A stretch of DNA of 64,000 bases from Wagnerdoeblera intermedia (GCF_042647465.1 NZ_JBHRVN010000010.1), one strand, 5' to 3'. Shown: positions 26,231 to 35,528, counted from the stretch's first letter. A program made the numbers and translations. Notes: a model not told the origin generated them from the letters alone.

Positions 26231-26992
26231 TCAATCCGCCGTCCAACCCCCGTCGAGCAGCATGGCAGAGCCCGTCATCAAACTCGAGGCGTCGCTGGCG
26301 AGATAAAGCGCGGCATTGGCCACTTCTTCCACTTGGCCAAGGCGCCCCAATTTGATCTTGCCCAGAACCTGCGCCTTGAAGGCGGGGTCCTCGAAGAAGG
26401 GCTTCGTCATCGGCGTTTCGATGAAGGTCGGGCAGATGGTATTGACACGGATGCCCTTTGGCCCAAGTTCGACCGCAAGCGCCTTGGTGAAGCCTTCGAT
26501 CGCCCATTTCGAGGCGCAATAAAGCGTGCGGTTCGCCGCGCCGACATGGCCCATCTGCGACGAAATATTGATGATCGAGCCGGATTTTTCCGCCGCCAGC
26601 ATGCCCTTGGCCACGGCTTTCGCCGCAAAGATCGCCGCCCGCAGATTGAGGCCCATGACGGCGTCGTAATCGTCGGGGGTCACCTCTTGCAAGGGTTTGG
26701 GGCGGTTCGTTCCGGCGTTGTTTACAAAGACATCGAAGGCGGGCAGGGCGCTCAGCGCATCTGCGAAGGCCTCGACATCGGTGACATCGGCCACCAGCAC
26801 TTCGGCTTTGCCGCCCGCGGCGCGGATTTGCGCCGCTGCTTCGTCAAGCTCGGATTTGGAACGGGCGCAGAGGGTAACCTCTGCGCCTGCTGCCGCCAAA
26901 GTCTGGCTTATGGCAAAACCGATGCCGCGACCCGCCCCCGTTATGAGGGCGCGCCGACCGTCCAGAGAAAAGGCTGCGAAAGCGCTGCTCAT
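26231..26992 (-). CDS. Short-chain dehydrogenase/reductase
   Basis: An NAD(P)-dependent oxidoreductase of 253 residues. It has the cofactor motif TGAGRGIG near residue 18, NNAG, and the catalytic Ser in INISSQMG with YCASK, the Tyr-x-x-x-Lys pair. The start ATG 26992 overlaps the stop of the HisD-like gene by four bases, so the two are coupled. In the DHPS pathway an SDR of this type (HpsO/HpsP) pairs with a HisD-like enzyme; this pairing here is suggestive, not proof. Confidence 0.88.
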   Translation of the reverse strand: MSSAFAAFSLDGRRALITGAGRGIGFAISQTLAAAGAEVTLCARSKSELDEAAAQIRAAGGKAEVLVADVTDVEAFADALSALPAFDVFVNNAGTNRPKPLQEVTPDDYDAVMGLNLRAAIFAAKAVAKGMLAAEKSGSIINISSQMGHVGAANRTLYCASKWAIEGFTKALAVELGPKGIRVNTICPTFIETPMTKPFFEDPAFKAQVLGKIKLGRLGQVEEVANAALYLASDASSLMTGSAMLLDGGWTAD

Positions 26993-28299
26993 TCCGCCGC
27001 TGCTCCGTAGGGAACATTGCGTTTGCCGTAGCGGCGCACGCGGATATTGCATTGCTCGGCATGGCCGACAAAGCCCTCGAGCATGCAGAGACGCGAGCCG
27101 TAGGCACCGATATGGGCGGCGGCCTCGTCAGTGGTCACGCGCTGGTAGCTGTGGGTTTTCAGGAACTTGCCGACCCAGAGGCCGCCAGTGTAGCGACCGG
27201 CTTTCTTGGTGGGCAAGGTGTGGTTGGTGCCGATGACTTTATCGCCATTGGCGACATTGGTGCGCGGGCCGAGGAAGAGCGCGCCATAGCTGTGCATATT
27301 CTGCAAATACCAATCGTCGCGGTCGGTCATCACCTGCACATGCTCCGAGGCGATGTCGTTGGCAACCTCGAGCATTTCCTCGTGGGTGTCGCAAAGGATG
27401 ACCTCGCCATAGTCCTGCCAGCTTTTCGCGGCGGTCTCTTTGGTGGGCAGGATCTCCAGAATGCGCTCGATTTCCGCGAGGGTTCCCTCGGCCAGTTTGC
27501 GGCTATTGGTGACCAGAACGGCGGGCGAGTTATAGCCATGCTCGGCTTGCCCCATAAGGTCGGTCGCGCAAAGCTCTGCATCGACGGTCTCGTCGGCGAT
27601 CACCATCGTTTCGGTCGGGCCGGCGAACAGGTCGATGCCGACGCGGCCGTAAAGTTGGCGCTTGGCTTCGGCGACAAAGGCGTTGCCGGGGCCGACGAGC
27701 ATATCAACGGCGGTGATGCTTTCGGTGCCGAGCGCCATCGCGCCGATGGCCTGAATGCCGCCGAGGACGTAAATCTCATGTGCGCCTGCCATATGCATCG
27801 CGGCGATGACGGCGGGATTGGGCGAACCCTTGAAGGGGGGGGTTGCGGCGATGATGCGCGGCACGCCCGCAACAGCGGCGGTCAGAACCGACATATGGGC
27901 CGAGGCAACCATGGGGAACTTGCCACCCGGCACATAGCAGCCGACCGATTGCACGGGAATGTTGCGATGTCCGAGGAAGACGCCGGGAAGGGTCTCGACC
28001 TCGATATCCTGCATGGAATTACGCTGAGCGATGGCGAAATTGCGCACCTGCTCTTGGGCGAATTTGATGTCTTCGATGTCGCGGGGCGAAACCTGCGCGA
28101 TCAGGGCATCGATCTCGTCTTGGCTCAGGCGGTAGCTTTCGCGTTCGTAGCCGTCGAATTTGACGGCCATTTCTTTGACTGCGGCATCACCACGGGTCTC
28201 GATCTCGCGCAGGGCTGCCTCAACCGCCACGCGAACGGCTGCGTCATCTTGCGAACGGGCATCGGCGGGCTTGCCTTGCTTAAGGTATTGGACGGTCAT
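26989..28299 (-). CDS. Histidinol dehydrogenase family, sulfopropanediol dehydrogenase (HpsN)-like
   Basis: A zinc- and NAD-dependent enzyme that oxidises a primary alcohol to an acid in two steps. The 436 residues have VGCYVPGGKFPM, the VDMLVGPGNAFVAEAKRQLYG NAD region (split here as VDMLVGPGN and FVAEAKRQLYG), metal and catalytic motifs GQAEHGYNS, SEHVQV and NHTLPT, and LEGFVGHAEQ. Lack of any his genes nearby and the LacI-SDR context argue for a catabolic HpsN-like role and against histidine synthesis. Start ATG 28299 is preferred to 28320. It is the first structural gene after lacI. Confidence 0.85.
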   Translation of the reverse strand: MTVQYLKQGKPADARSQDDAAVRVAVEAALREIETRGDAAVKEMAVKFDGYERESYRLSQDEIDALIAQVSPRDIEDIKFAQEQVRNFAIAQRNSMQDIEVETLPGVFLGHRNIPVQSVGCYVPGGKFPMVASAHMSVLTAAVAGVPRIIAATPPFKGSPNPAVIAAMHMAGAHEIYVLGGIQAIGAMALGTESITAVDMLVGPGNAFVAEAKRQLYGRVGIDLFAGPTETMVIADETVDAELCATDLMGQAEHGYNSPAVLVTNSRKLAEGTLAEIERILEILPTKETAAKSWQDYGEVILCDTHEEMLEVANDIASEHVQVMTDRDDWYLQNMHSYGALFLGPRTNVANGDKVIGTNHTLPTKKAGRYTGGLWVGKFLKTHSYQRVTTDEAAAHIGAYGSRLCMLEGFVGHAEQCNIRVRRYGKRNVPYGAAAE

Positions 28300-28382
28300 T
28301 GCGAACCTCTTTTCGGGCAATTTATAGAATTGCGTTAAAAGTATTTGAGAGCGTATTCATTGACCAGTTTTTCTTATATTTC

Positions 28383-28395
28383 TGAAATTATTTCA
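28383..28395. promoter_or_regulatory. Operator candidate before HisD-like operon
   Basis: TGAAATTATTTCA is a perfect odd palindrome 84 bases before the start at 28299. A variant with one T fewer, TGAAATTATTCAC, recurs at 29396-29408, 17 bases before the lacI start. Shared sites ahead of a regulator and its target are typical of autoregulated LacI systems, but the motif lacks the central CG usual for that family. Confidence 0.4.
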
Positions 28396-29379
28396 TGCAC
28401 TCTCGCGCAGAACGAGTTCCACCGGAGCGATGCGGATAGAGCCTTGGCGCTTGGGGTCGGCGATCATGTCGTTAATCATTTGCAGCGTGTCTTGCACCAT
28501 CTGGTCGATAGGCTGGCGCACCGAAGACATCTGGTAAGAGGCCCAAGCCGCCATGGGAATATCGTCGAACCCCATGACTGCAAGGTCTTCGGGGCAGCGC
28601 AGCCCGTGGTCGCGCGCCGCATCTATTGCAGCGAAGCCCATGATATCGTTGATACAAAACAGCGCTTCTGGCCGTATCTTGCCCGCCAGCATCTGCGCAA
28701 CGGCGGCATAGCTCACCTGATAGTCGAAATCGCCATGGGCGAAATAGTCGATTTTGATCCCCGCTTCCCCAAGCCGGTCCTGCAGGCCGCGCGCCCTTTC
28801 GAGATGGGTTGAAGTATTGATCCTGCCCCCGATCATGCCGATGGAGCGGAAACCCTTTTTGATGAAATATTCGGCAACCATTCTGCCGCCGCCGTAATTG
28901 TCGCAGGTGACTGCGGTCATGCGGTTGTCGGGCTGGATGCGGTTGAACAGCACCACGGGCAGATTGGCGTTGCGGCAGGCTTTGACCAGCATGGACGACA
29001 TAGAAGAGGTCATGATGATGGCCGCGCTCGAGCGGAATTCGAGGACCTGATTCATCACCGCATCAACATCGCTGCCCGGCGGCACGGTATGCAGGATCAT
29101 CCGCCCACCCTGCGCGGAAATCGCGCGGGCGAAACGCTCGGTTGCCAGCGGATAGAATGGGTTCGACAGATCGCCCGCAACCACCGAAATGCTGTTGAAA
29201 TTCGTAACTTTGCTCAGTTTGAGATGGGGGTTCACATAGCCTAGCTCTCGCGCCGAGGCGAGAATGCGATTGCGTAATTCGGGCGAGATCGGGCTGTCCG
29301 GACGGAAGGCACGGGAAACGGCAGAGGTCGAGGTTCCTGCCGCCTTGGCGACATCAGCGGCGCGTATGGTCTTTGACAA
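28393..29379 (-). CDS. LacI-family transcriptional regulator
   Basis: A 328-residue regulator with the HTH IRAADVAKAAGTSTSAVSRAF at the N-terminus, then ISPELRNRILASARELGYVN, and a ligand-binding core (ISVVAGDLSNPFYPLATE, CINDIMGFAAIDAARDHGL, VMGFDDIP). It lies directly upstream of the HisD-like operon on the same strand. The palindrome TGAAATTATTTCA at 28383-28395 overlaps its stop codon just before the operon, and a near copy TGAAATTATTCAC lies at 29396-29408 before its own start. Both suggest local control. Confidence 0.9.
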   Translation of the reverse strand: MSKTIRAADVAKAAGTSTSAVSRAFRPDSPISPELRNRILASARELGYVNPHLKLSKVTNFNSISVVAGDLSNPFYPLATERFARAISAQGGRMILHTVPPGSDVDAVMNQVLEFRSSAAIIMTSSMSSMLVKACRNANLPVVLFNRIQPDNRMTAVTCDNYGGGRMVAEYFIKKGFRSIGMIGGRINTSTHLERARGLQDRLGEAGIKIDYFAHGDFDYQVSYAAVAQMLAGKIRPEALFCINDIMGFAAIDAARDHGLRCPEDLAVMGFDDIPMAAWASYQMSSVRQPIDQMVQDTLQMINDMIADPKRQGSIRIAPVELVLRESA

Positions 29380-29431
29380 GCTAGGCTCATTCTTCTGAAA
29401 TTATTCACGTGCGATTTGCGGCAGAAGGGGC

Positions 29432-30241
29432 GGCATTGCCAAGTTATTTTCACCTGGTGTGTTGCAGTCTGTGTGAAGCCGGTCACGCGGTCATCTCGCG
29501 GGCATAGTCGTCCCAGAGGCTGAACGCATCTGCCCTTGCATGACGATAGGAGTTGGCGGTGAGGCGATAGCGGCGGGGTTTGAAGATAGCGTTGATCTGG
29601 TCATGGGCGGCGAGAAACCTCTGCGCCTGTCGTTGAGATTTGAAGCGCCCCATTATCTTCTCGCGCTTTCGGGTTGGTCGGTGTGAGCCCTCGATGCGGT
29701 TGTTCAGGCCCTTGTGCGCCCGATGGTCGGCGCCGGGAGCCAGGTTCCGGAGCGGCGCAAAATAGCTGCGCAGCTTGTCGGTGATCACAACGCGAGGCCG
29801 CCCGAAACGCGCGATGAGCCTTACCAGAAAGCGCTTTGCCGCCTTGGCATTCCTGCGGGTTTGCACGAGGATGTCGAGCGTGTCGCCATTGGCGTCAACC
29901 GCCCGCCAGAGCCAGTGCTTCCTGCCACGAATTGGAATGACGACCTCGTCCAGATGCCACTTGTCCGACGGCCCGGGCCGGTCACGCCGGATACAATTGG
30001 CGAAATGCGCGCCAAACCGGTTGACCCACAGCCGGACGGTTTCGCGGCTGACGATCACGCCGCGCTCTGCCAGAAGGTCCTCGACGTCGGCCGAGCTCAG
30101 AGCGAAGCGATGATAGGCCCAGACGGCATAAGCGATGATCTCGCGGGGAAAGCGGAAGCCCTTCAGGCGCGCCAGGGATGATGGCATTTTCATTCGAAAT
30201 CCTGTAGCAGGGGCTTCACGACACAACAACTTGGCAATGCC
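29432..30241 (-). mobile_element. IS6-family element, copy C
   Basis: An 810-bp copy with intact ends. The flanks gaaggggc and acctgcgc do not match, so it marks a recombination junction between the LacI/HisD-like cassette on its left and the LysR/SDR island on its right. Confidence 0.95.
29483..30193 (-). CDS. IS6-family DDE transposase (copy C)
   Basis: 236 residues, identical in translation to the other copies, DDE residues intact. A longer open frame extends upstream through the antisense strand of the LysR gene and is not meaningful. Confidence 0.93.
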   Translation of the reverse strand: MKMPSSLARLKGFRFPREIIAYAVWAYHRFALSSADVEDLLAERGVIVSRETVRLWVNRFGAHFANCIRRDRPGPSDKWHLDEVVIPIRGRKHWLWRAVDANGDTLDILVQTRRNAKAAKRFLVRLIARFGRPRVVITDKLRSYFAPLRNLAPGADHRAHKGLNNRIEGSHRPTRKREKIMGRFKSQRQAQRFLAAHDQINAIFKPRRYRLTANSYRHARADAFSLWDDYAREMTA

Positions 30242-31135
30242 ACCTGCGCCACCTGACCTATTTCCTTGCCGTGGCCGAGGAACTGCACATGGGGCGCGCG
30301 GCGGAGCGGCTTGGGATCGCCCAGCCCCCCCCTGTCGCGGCAGATCAAACAGTTTGAGGGCGAGCTTGGGGTTCTGCTCTTTCACCGTGGCCGCAACGGC
30401 CTGTCGCTCACGCAGGCCGGGCAATGGCTGCAAGAGCGCGGGCGTCAGGTCGATACCCTTGTGAAAGAGACAGAGCGCGAGGTATATCGCATCGGCCAGG
30501 GCATGGAGGGACGACTTCGCGTTGGCTATGTCGGCTCCTCGGTCTACGGCATTATGCCGACGCTCGTAAAATCCTTCCGCGCCTTTTATCCGGAAATCGA
30601 GCTGACGCTGTCTCCGTTGAACAATGATCGCCTGACGAGCGGTTTGATCCGGCGCGAAATCGATCTTGCCATCGCCCGGCCCGAACTGCGCGACAGTGAG
30701 ATCCTCAGCCGACCGCTTTTGAGCGAGCCGCTGACCCTTTGTGCACCCGATGTGCTTTTCCCGGCCCGCTCGATCGTCCATCCGCGCGAAATTTCCGGCC
30801 AGACCCTGATCCTCTATCCCGAATTTCCGCGCCCGAGTTATGCCAATACGGTGCTCGAGGCCTGCCGCACCCACGGCATCGCCATCGGGAAGCAGATCTT
30901 CACCATGGACGTCAACACCGCCATCGGCCTCGTCGCGGTGGGAGAAGGCGTGGCGATCGTGCCGCAGTCTGTCGCCTCGATGCAGCGCGGCGGGGTTCGT
31001 TTCCACACCTTCAGCCCCTCAATCGGGGAGACGGGCCTGTCCATTAACCACCGCATCGATGACCAGAGCATCCATGTCAGGAACTTCGTCCAGATCGCCC
31101 GCACCGTGGCCCGCGATCTGCGCAACCCAGGCTAG
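30242..31135 (+). pseudogene. LysR-family regulator, 5' truncated and frameshifted
   Basis: The frame out of the IS6 end gives LRHLTYFLAVAEELHMGRAA and ERLGIAQPP, the start of a LysR winged helix lacking only the first few codons. In the run of eight C at 30325-30332 the frame moves by +1; with seven C it would continue as LSRQIKQFEGELGVLLFHR to the stop at 31135. The effector domain (LRVGYVGSSVYGIMPTLV and VGEGVAIVPQSV) is complete. It probably regulated the downstream SDR genes. It is non-functional as read unless the C-run is a sequencing error or slips. Confidence 0.85.
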
Positions 31136-31347
31136 GCTGGCAAACTTCGCCCTTGCCGGATCCTGACCGCGCCCATCCTTGCGCCCCCCCCCGGTGCGCA
31201 ACAGACTGCGCCTGGCTTTTGCGGCCCAATGCGGCGGCGGGTGTTGGCAGAGGCGTCCGGGCGGCGCAGACTGGGGCGCTCAGGCAAGGTCGCGCCACGA
31301 TGTGACGCGGGGGCCTGAGGCCATCATGAAAGACCAGGGGGGAGACG

Positions 31348-32103
31348 ATGGAGATACGCTTTGACGGCAAAACGATCCTGATTACCGGTGCGGGATCGGG
31401 CATCGGTGCGGCCACAGCGCGGGAGCTGGCGGCCAGCGGGGCAGAGGTGGTGCTCTCGGATCTGACCGACACGGCGGCAGAGGGGATTGCCGCAGAGATC
31501 CGCGCCTCGGGCGGGCGGGCGCGGGCCTTTGCCGCCGATGTCAGCCGCGCTGATCAGGTGGCGGCGCTGGTTGAGTTCGCGTCCTCAGGACCGGGGGGGC
31601 TTTATGGCCTTGTGAACAACGCCGGGATCAGCGGCACCCCGGCGCCGACCGGGGCGCACGACCCCGAGGCCTGGCAGCGGGTGATCGACGTCAATCTTTC
31701 GGGCGTCTTTTACGGCATGCGCCACGCCCTGCCGAAGATCGCTGCTGCGGGGGGCGGTGCGGTGGTGAATGTGGCCTCGATCCTCGGCTCGGTCGGCTTT
31801 GCCAATTCGGTGGGCTATGTCAGCGCCAAACATGGCGTTGTCGGGGCGACCAAGGCGGCGGCGCTGGAATATGCCACGCAGAATATCCGCATCAATGCAG
31901 TGGGCCCGGGCTTCATCCGCACGCCGCTGATTGAGCATCGCCTCAGCGATGACTACCGCCGGAGCCTTGAGGCCCGCCACCCCATGGGCCGTCTTGGCGC
32001 CGCAGAAGAGGTGGCGGATCTGATCGTCTATCTGCTTTCCGACCGCGCAGGCTTCATCACCGGGGCCTGCTATCAGATCGACGGCGGCTATACCGCGCAG
32101 TAG
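31348..32103 (+). CDS. Short-chain dehydrogenase/reductase
   Basis: 251 residues with the full classical SDR set: TGAGSGIG near residue 12, NNAG near 90, active-site Ser in NVASILG, YVSAK, and the PGFIRTPL loop. The start ATG 31348 follows GGGGGGAGAC. It opens the plus-strand island after the damaged LysR gene. The substrate is unknown; the YVSAK/GFANSVG pattern is common in 3-oxoacyl reductase-like and cyclic alcohol dehydrogenases. Confidence 0.88.
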   Translation: MEIRFDGKTILITGAGSGIGAATARELAASGAEVVLSDLTDTAAEGIAAEIRASGGRARAFAADVSRADQVAALVEFASSGPGGLYGLVNNAGISGTPAPTGAHDPEAWQRVIDVNLSGVFYGMRHALPKIAAAGGGAVVNVASILGSVGFANSVGYVSAKHGVVGATKAAALEYATQNIRINAVGPGFIRTPLIEHRLSDDYRRSLEARHPMGRLGAAEEVADLIVYLLSDRAGFITGACYQIDGGYTAQ

Positions 32104-32260
32104 CGCAGGCTTGACCGACCCCTCTTCGCGTCCACATCATGGCCCAATCTGCCCTGCAGGAGGCGGGCGCAGAGGGGACAGGGTGCGGAAAATTATTTTA
32201 ACCATCTGATATCTGCGGATAATCACGATTTCAGACCCGCACCTTACCCCTGAAGAATAA

Positions 32261-32271
32261 CCACATTGTGG
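32261..32271. promoter_or_regulatory. Palindrome CCACATTGTGG before SDR gene
   Basis: CCACATTGTGG lies 17 bases before the SDR start at 32289. Similar sites are TCCATAATATGGC (35148-35160) and TCCACAATATGGA (38761-38773), each in an upstream region of the same island. The island contains two closely related IclR regulators, so these are candidate IclR operators. Confidence 0.5.
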
Positions 32272-32288
32272 CGATTTGGGGAGGGATC

Positions 32289-33071
32289 ATGGAACGCAGA
32301 GCTTTTATAACCGGCGCGGGCAGCGGTATTGGCCGCGCCTGCGCGCAGCATCTGGCAGAACAGGGGGTTCAGGTCATCTGCGCCGATCTGAACGCTGATG
32401 CCGCGCAGCAGACCGCTGAGATGACCGGCGGCCAGGCGGTGGTGGTGGATGTTAGCGATGCCGCCGCCCTTGATGCGCTGGCTGACAGGCTTGAGAGAGA
32501 GGGCGGCCCGGTGACCGATGTGGTCGCCTGCGCGGGCGTGTTGCAGCCCTGGGACCGGCCGCATGAGCTGAGCCTTGAGGTCTTTGACCGCGTCGTTGAG
32601 GTGGATTTCAAAGGCGTCTTTCTGACTGCGCGGGCCTTTGGGCCGCGCATGGCGCAGCGCGGTTCGGGATCGATTGTAACGATTTCGTCCTGCGCGGCCT
32701 TTCGCTCGACGCCGCTGCATGCCTATGGCCCGGCCAAGGCAGCGGTGGTGGCGCTGACCGAGACCCTGGCGGCTGAATGGGGCCGCTCCGGCGTGCGGGT
32801 CAACGGCGTCGCCCCCGCCTATACCCTGACGGAGGTGATCGAAGAACAGGCCCGCCAGGGCATGCGCAACCTCTCGGACTTCGGGGCCGATCTGCTGATC
32901 GGGCGGGCGATCCGACCGCGCGAAGTGGCGGCGGCCGTGGGCTTTCTGCTGTCGCCCGCAGCTTCGGCGATTACCGGCATCACGCTGCCGGTGGACGGCG
33001 GACTTCTGGCTTCGGGCGTCTGGGCCAATTACGGCGGGCCGCGCCCCGCCTATAAGGGAGAGACTCTGTGA
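32289..33071 (+). CDS. Short-chain dehydrogenase/reductase
   Basis: 260 residues from ATG 32289, which is preceded by GGGAGGGA. It has TGAGSGIG at about residue 8, Ser in TISSCAAF and YGPAK as the Tyr-Lys pair; the usual NNAG is ACAG, a common variant. The C-terminus is slightly extended (SGVWANYGGPRPAYKG). Its stop overlaps the start of the next gene, a TRAP binding protein, so oxidation and uptake are translationally coupled. Confidence 0.88.
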   Translation: MERRAFITGAGSGIGRACAQHLAEQGVQVICADLNADAAQQTAEMTGGQAVVVDVSDAAALDALADRLEREGGPVTDVVACAGVLQPWDRPHELSLEVFDRVVEVDFKGVFLTARAFGPRMAQRGSGSIVTISSCAAFRSTPLHAYGPAKAAVVALTETLAAEWGRSGVRVNGVAPAYTLTEVIEEQARQGMRNLSDFGADLLIGRAIRPREVAAAVGFLLSPAASAITGITLPVDGGLLASGVWANYGGPRPAYKGETL

Positions 33072-34201
33072 TGATGAAATCCTGCATTCTGGGCGCCGCG
33101 CTGATCCTGGCTGCCCTTCCGGTCAGCGCCCGCGATCTGCGCTATTCCCACGGCTTTGCAGCCTCTTCCGCCGTGGGGGAAGCGGCGGAGGAATTTGCGG
33201 CGGCGGTCGCGGAAAAATCCGCAGGTGCGGTGACCTTCCGCATCTTTCCGATGTCGCTGATGACGCTGATTGAGACGGGGCCGGGGGTGCGCGACGGCCT
33301 GGCGGATATGGGCTATGTGCTCGCGCCCTATACGCCCTCGGATTACCCCTATTACAGCTTCCTGCATGAGCTTTCGATGTCCATCAATCTGCGCCCCGCC
33401 ACCGGGCGTGAAAGCCTGGCCTATGCGGGCGCGATGATGGATTACACCTTCAACAACTGTCCGCAGTGTCAGGCAGATTTCGCCGCCCAGAACCAAGTTT
33501 ACCTGAGCGGTGCCACCTCTTCGGTCTATGCGCTTTTGTGCAACAAGCCCGTGGTGACGCCGGAGGATCTGAAGGGCAAACGTATCCGCGCAGGCAGCCC
33601 GAGCTTTTCGCGGCTCTCGGATCATTTCGGCGCCAATGGTATTCAGATGCCTGCCAATGAGGTCTTTGAGGGGCTGAGCCAGAATGTTCTGGACTGCGCC
33701 ATGCTCTCGGCCCCGGAGCTGACCACCTACAGCCTGAAAGATGTGGTCACCGATATTACCCTGGGGCTCCCCGGCGGCATCTATGCCGGGGCGGCAGTGG
33801 GCAATATGAACCTCGACACCTGGCGCGGGCTGAGTGATGCGGATAAGGCGGCGGTCTGGTGGGGGGCCAATGTGCTGTCGGCCGATATCAGCTGGAACTA
33901 TCATGCCCAGGATGCCGAAAATCTGACAGAAGCGCGCGGGCGCGGCATTCAGATCCATCAGGCCAGCGATGCGCTGATCGCGGAAGTGCGCCGATATACG
34001 GCGGAAGATCTGGAGCGCGTGGTGCAGATCTTTACTGACAGCTACGGCCTGCAGGACGGCGCCGCCCATAAAGAGGCGTTCCTCGCGGTTCTGGAGAAAT
34101 GGTATGGCTTGGTGGAGGGCGTGAACAGCCGCGAGGATCTGCGCGCGCTTTACTGGCAGGAGATCTACGCAAAGATCGATCCGGCCACCTACGCCCGCTG
34201 A
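33071..34201 (+). CDS. TRAP transporter substrate-binding protein, DctP-like (without own QM)
   Basis: A periplasmic binding protein of 376 residues with a signal peptide ILGAALILAALPVSARDL. It belongs to a subgroup with the cysteine pair NNCPQCQADF near residue 135 and LKGKRIRAGSPSF with the ligand-binding arginine. The protein at 35529-36668 is a paralogue with the same layout, including NCPECLNEF. No dctQ or dctM follows; a terminator and a minus-strand regulator come next. It probably feeds the QM pair at 36781-38620. ATG 33071 or 33074 is the start; GTG 33068 is less likely. Confidence 0.87.
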   Translation: MMKSCILGAALILAALPVSARDLRYSHGFAASSAVGEAAEEFAAAVAEKSAGAVTFRIFPMSLMTLIETGPGVRDGLADMGYVLAPYTPSDYPYYSFLHELSMSINLRPATGRESLAYAGAMMDYTFNNCPQCQADFAAQNQVYLSGATSSVYALLCNKPVVTPEDLKGKRIRAGSPSFSRLSDHFGANGIQMPANEVFEGLSQNVLDCAMLSAPELTTYSLKDVVTDITLGLPGGIYAGAAVGNMNLDTWRGLSDADKAAVWWGANVLSADISWNYHAQDAENLTEARGRGIQIHQASDALIAEVRRYTAEDLERVVQIFTDSYGLQDGAAHKEAFLAVLEKWYGLVEGVNSREDLRALYWQEIYAKIDPATYAR

Positions 34202-34219
34202 GCGGGGCTGAGGGTCCGT

Positions 34220-34248
34220 GGATCACCACCCCCTGCGGGTGGTGATCC
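34220..34248 (+). terminator. Rho-independent terminator after the first DctP gene
   Basis: GGATCACCACCC, loop CCTGC, then GGGTGGTGATCC form a perfect 12-bp stem followed by GTTTTC. It separates this operon from the convergent iclR gene. Confidence 0.85.
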
Positions 34249-34281
34249 GTTTTCGTCACAATATGGCGGATTTTGCGTTGC

Positions 34282-35049
34282 CTACAGCTCTGCCAGCGTC
34301 TCTGAGATCAGATCTGCGGCATCCTGCAGATGGCCCACCACCTCTTCCACCCGGGCGTCGGGCATGCGCTGGCTGAGGGCCGCGGTGGTGACGGCAAAGA
34401 CCGGGCGACCCCGGACGGAGGGCACCGGCACACCCAGCCCGCGAATGCCGGGGATCGGGACATCCTGAATATCGACATAGCCCAGCCGCGCCATATTGCG
34501 CAGCCTTTCGCGAATGTCGTCGCGGCTCAGCACGGCGGCATCGTAAAGCGCCTGGTCGAGGATCTCGTCGATTTCATCTTGGGGAAGTGTGCCCAGAAAG
34601 ACGGTTCCCGCCGTGCTGATGCCCAGCGGGAAGCGGCTTTGATACTGTTCAAGCCGGACGTGCACCGGATAGCCGCCATAGCACTGAATGACGCAAATGG
34701 CTTCATTTCCGGATCTTTTCACCAGATTTGTAGTGTCTCCGGTGATGGCGGCAGTGCGTTCGAGGATCGGGCGGCAGAGCAGGTCTATCTGCTCATGCGC
34801 GCCTGCGCCAATGCCAAGTTCTACCGCCACCGGCCCTATGCGGTAACGCCGCGAGGCCTCATCCCGCGCAACGAAACGCTCCTGGACGAGGGCGGCGAGG
34901 ATGCGCCTGGCCGTGGGCTCGGTCAGCCCGGTAGCCTGTGCCACATCCCGCAGCCGCCGCCCGCCGCCCGGACCATGGGGCAGCGCGCGCATCACCGCCG
35001 CGACCCGGGCGATCAGCTGTGTGCCCTGGGGTCCGTCATGTTCTGTCAT
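34282..35049 (-). CDS. IclR-family transcriptional regulator
   Basis: 255 residues: winged helix at about 10-75 with GGGRRLRDVAQATGLTEPTA then RRILAALVQERFVARDEA, and the effector domain with FPLGISTAGTVFLGTLP and GYVDIQDVPIPGIRGLGVPV. It is a close paralogue of the regulator at 44031-44798; both share the GGRRLRD(V/I)AQ(A/S)TGLTEPT block. It is divergent from the second TRAP operon across 479 bases that contain the TCCATAATATGGC site and no gene. Confidence 0.9.
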   Translation of the reverse strand: MTEHDGPQGTQLIARVAAVMRALPHGPGGGRRLRDVAQATGLTEPTARRILAALVQERFVARDEASRRYRIGPVAVELGIGAGAHEQIDLLCRPILERTAAITGDTTNLVKRSGNEAICVIQCYGGYPVHVRLEQYQSRFPLGISTAGTVFLGTLPQDEIDEILDQALYDAAVLSRDDIRERLRNMARLGYVDIQDVPIPGIRGLGVPVPSVRGRPVFAVTTAALSQRMPDARVEEVVGHLQDAADLISETLAEL

Positions 35050-35147
35050 TGCGAAGACCCTGCCGCTGTTTCAGAAGCACCCCGGCTAAGGGGCAGAGGA
35101 AACTTAGAAAGCCTGACGCATTCTGACAATCCACCCGCGGAAAAGTC

Positions 35148-35160
35148 TCCATAATATGGC
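35148..35160. promoter_or_regulatory. IclR-type operator candidate in divergent region
   Basis: TCCATAATATGGC lies in the 35050-35528 region between the minus-strand iclR gene and the plus-strand dctP. It matches the TCCACAATATGGA site at 38761. The remainder of this region shows a TTGACA at 35390-35395 as a possible promoter element for dctP. Confidence 0.5.
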
Positions 35161-35528
35161 TGTTTTTCGCGCCGATGTCCGGAAATGCGGGCGGAGCCGG
35201 GATCTTCGCCCCTACCCGCATAGCGGACAGATGCAGCCACTGGGCGGCTTTCACCTCATGGATACTGACCCACCTTGGGGGTGTCAGAATTCTGTCGGCC
35301 CCCGGATCGTCTGGCAACCGACCCATGGCCTCAAGACCTTTTATTTACCGCTGATTTACGCGCCTTTTGCAGGGCGGTGCAGAACTTTCTTGACAGGTGC
35401 ATCTTTCGGCAGGTTCATATCAACATCCACGATGTGAAGCCCGAACCTTGAGGAGGGGGAGGGGCGGGGGACCGTGGTCTGGCCTCAGCGCCCTGTCCCT
35501 GATCGTGGCAGCCAACGGGGAGGATAAC

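Noticed and set aside
26989..28299. True histidine biosynthesis gene hisD
   Set aside because: No other his genes nearby; it is coupled to an SDR and a LacI regulator, and motifs resemble the catabolic HpsN-like branch.
27052..28338. Plus-strand open frame of 428 codons
   Set aside because: Antisense shadow of the HisD-like dehydrogenase; low-complexity GHAD-rich translation with no motif.
29483..31006. 507-codon frame extending the IS6 transposase of copy C
   Set aside because: The extra N-terminal part is read from the antisense strand of the LysR gene. The true transposase begins at 30193.
34256..34270. TCACAATATGGCGGA as another IclR operator
   Set aside because: It resembles the motif but lies between convergent gene ends behind a terminator, with no promoter to control, so it may be chance.
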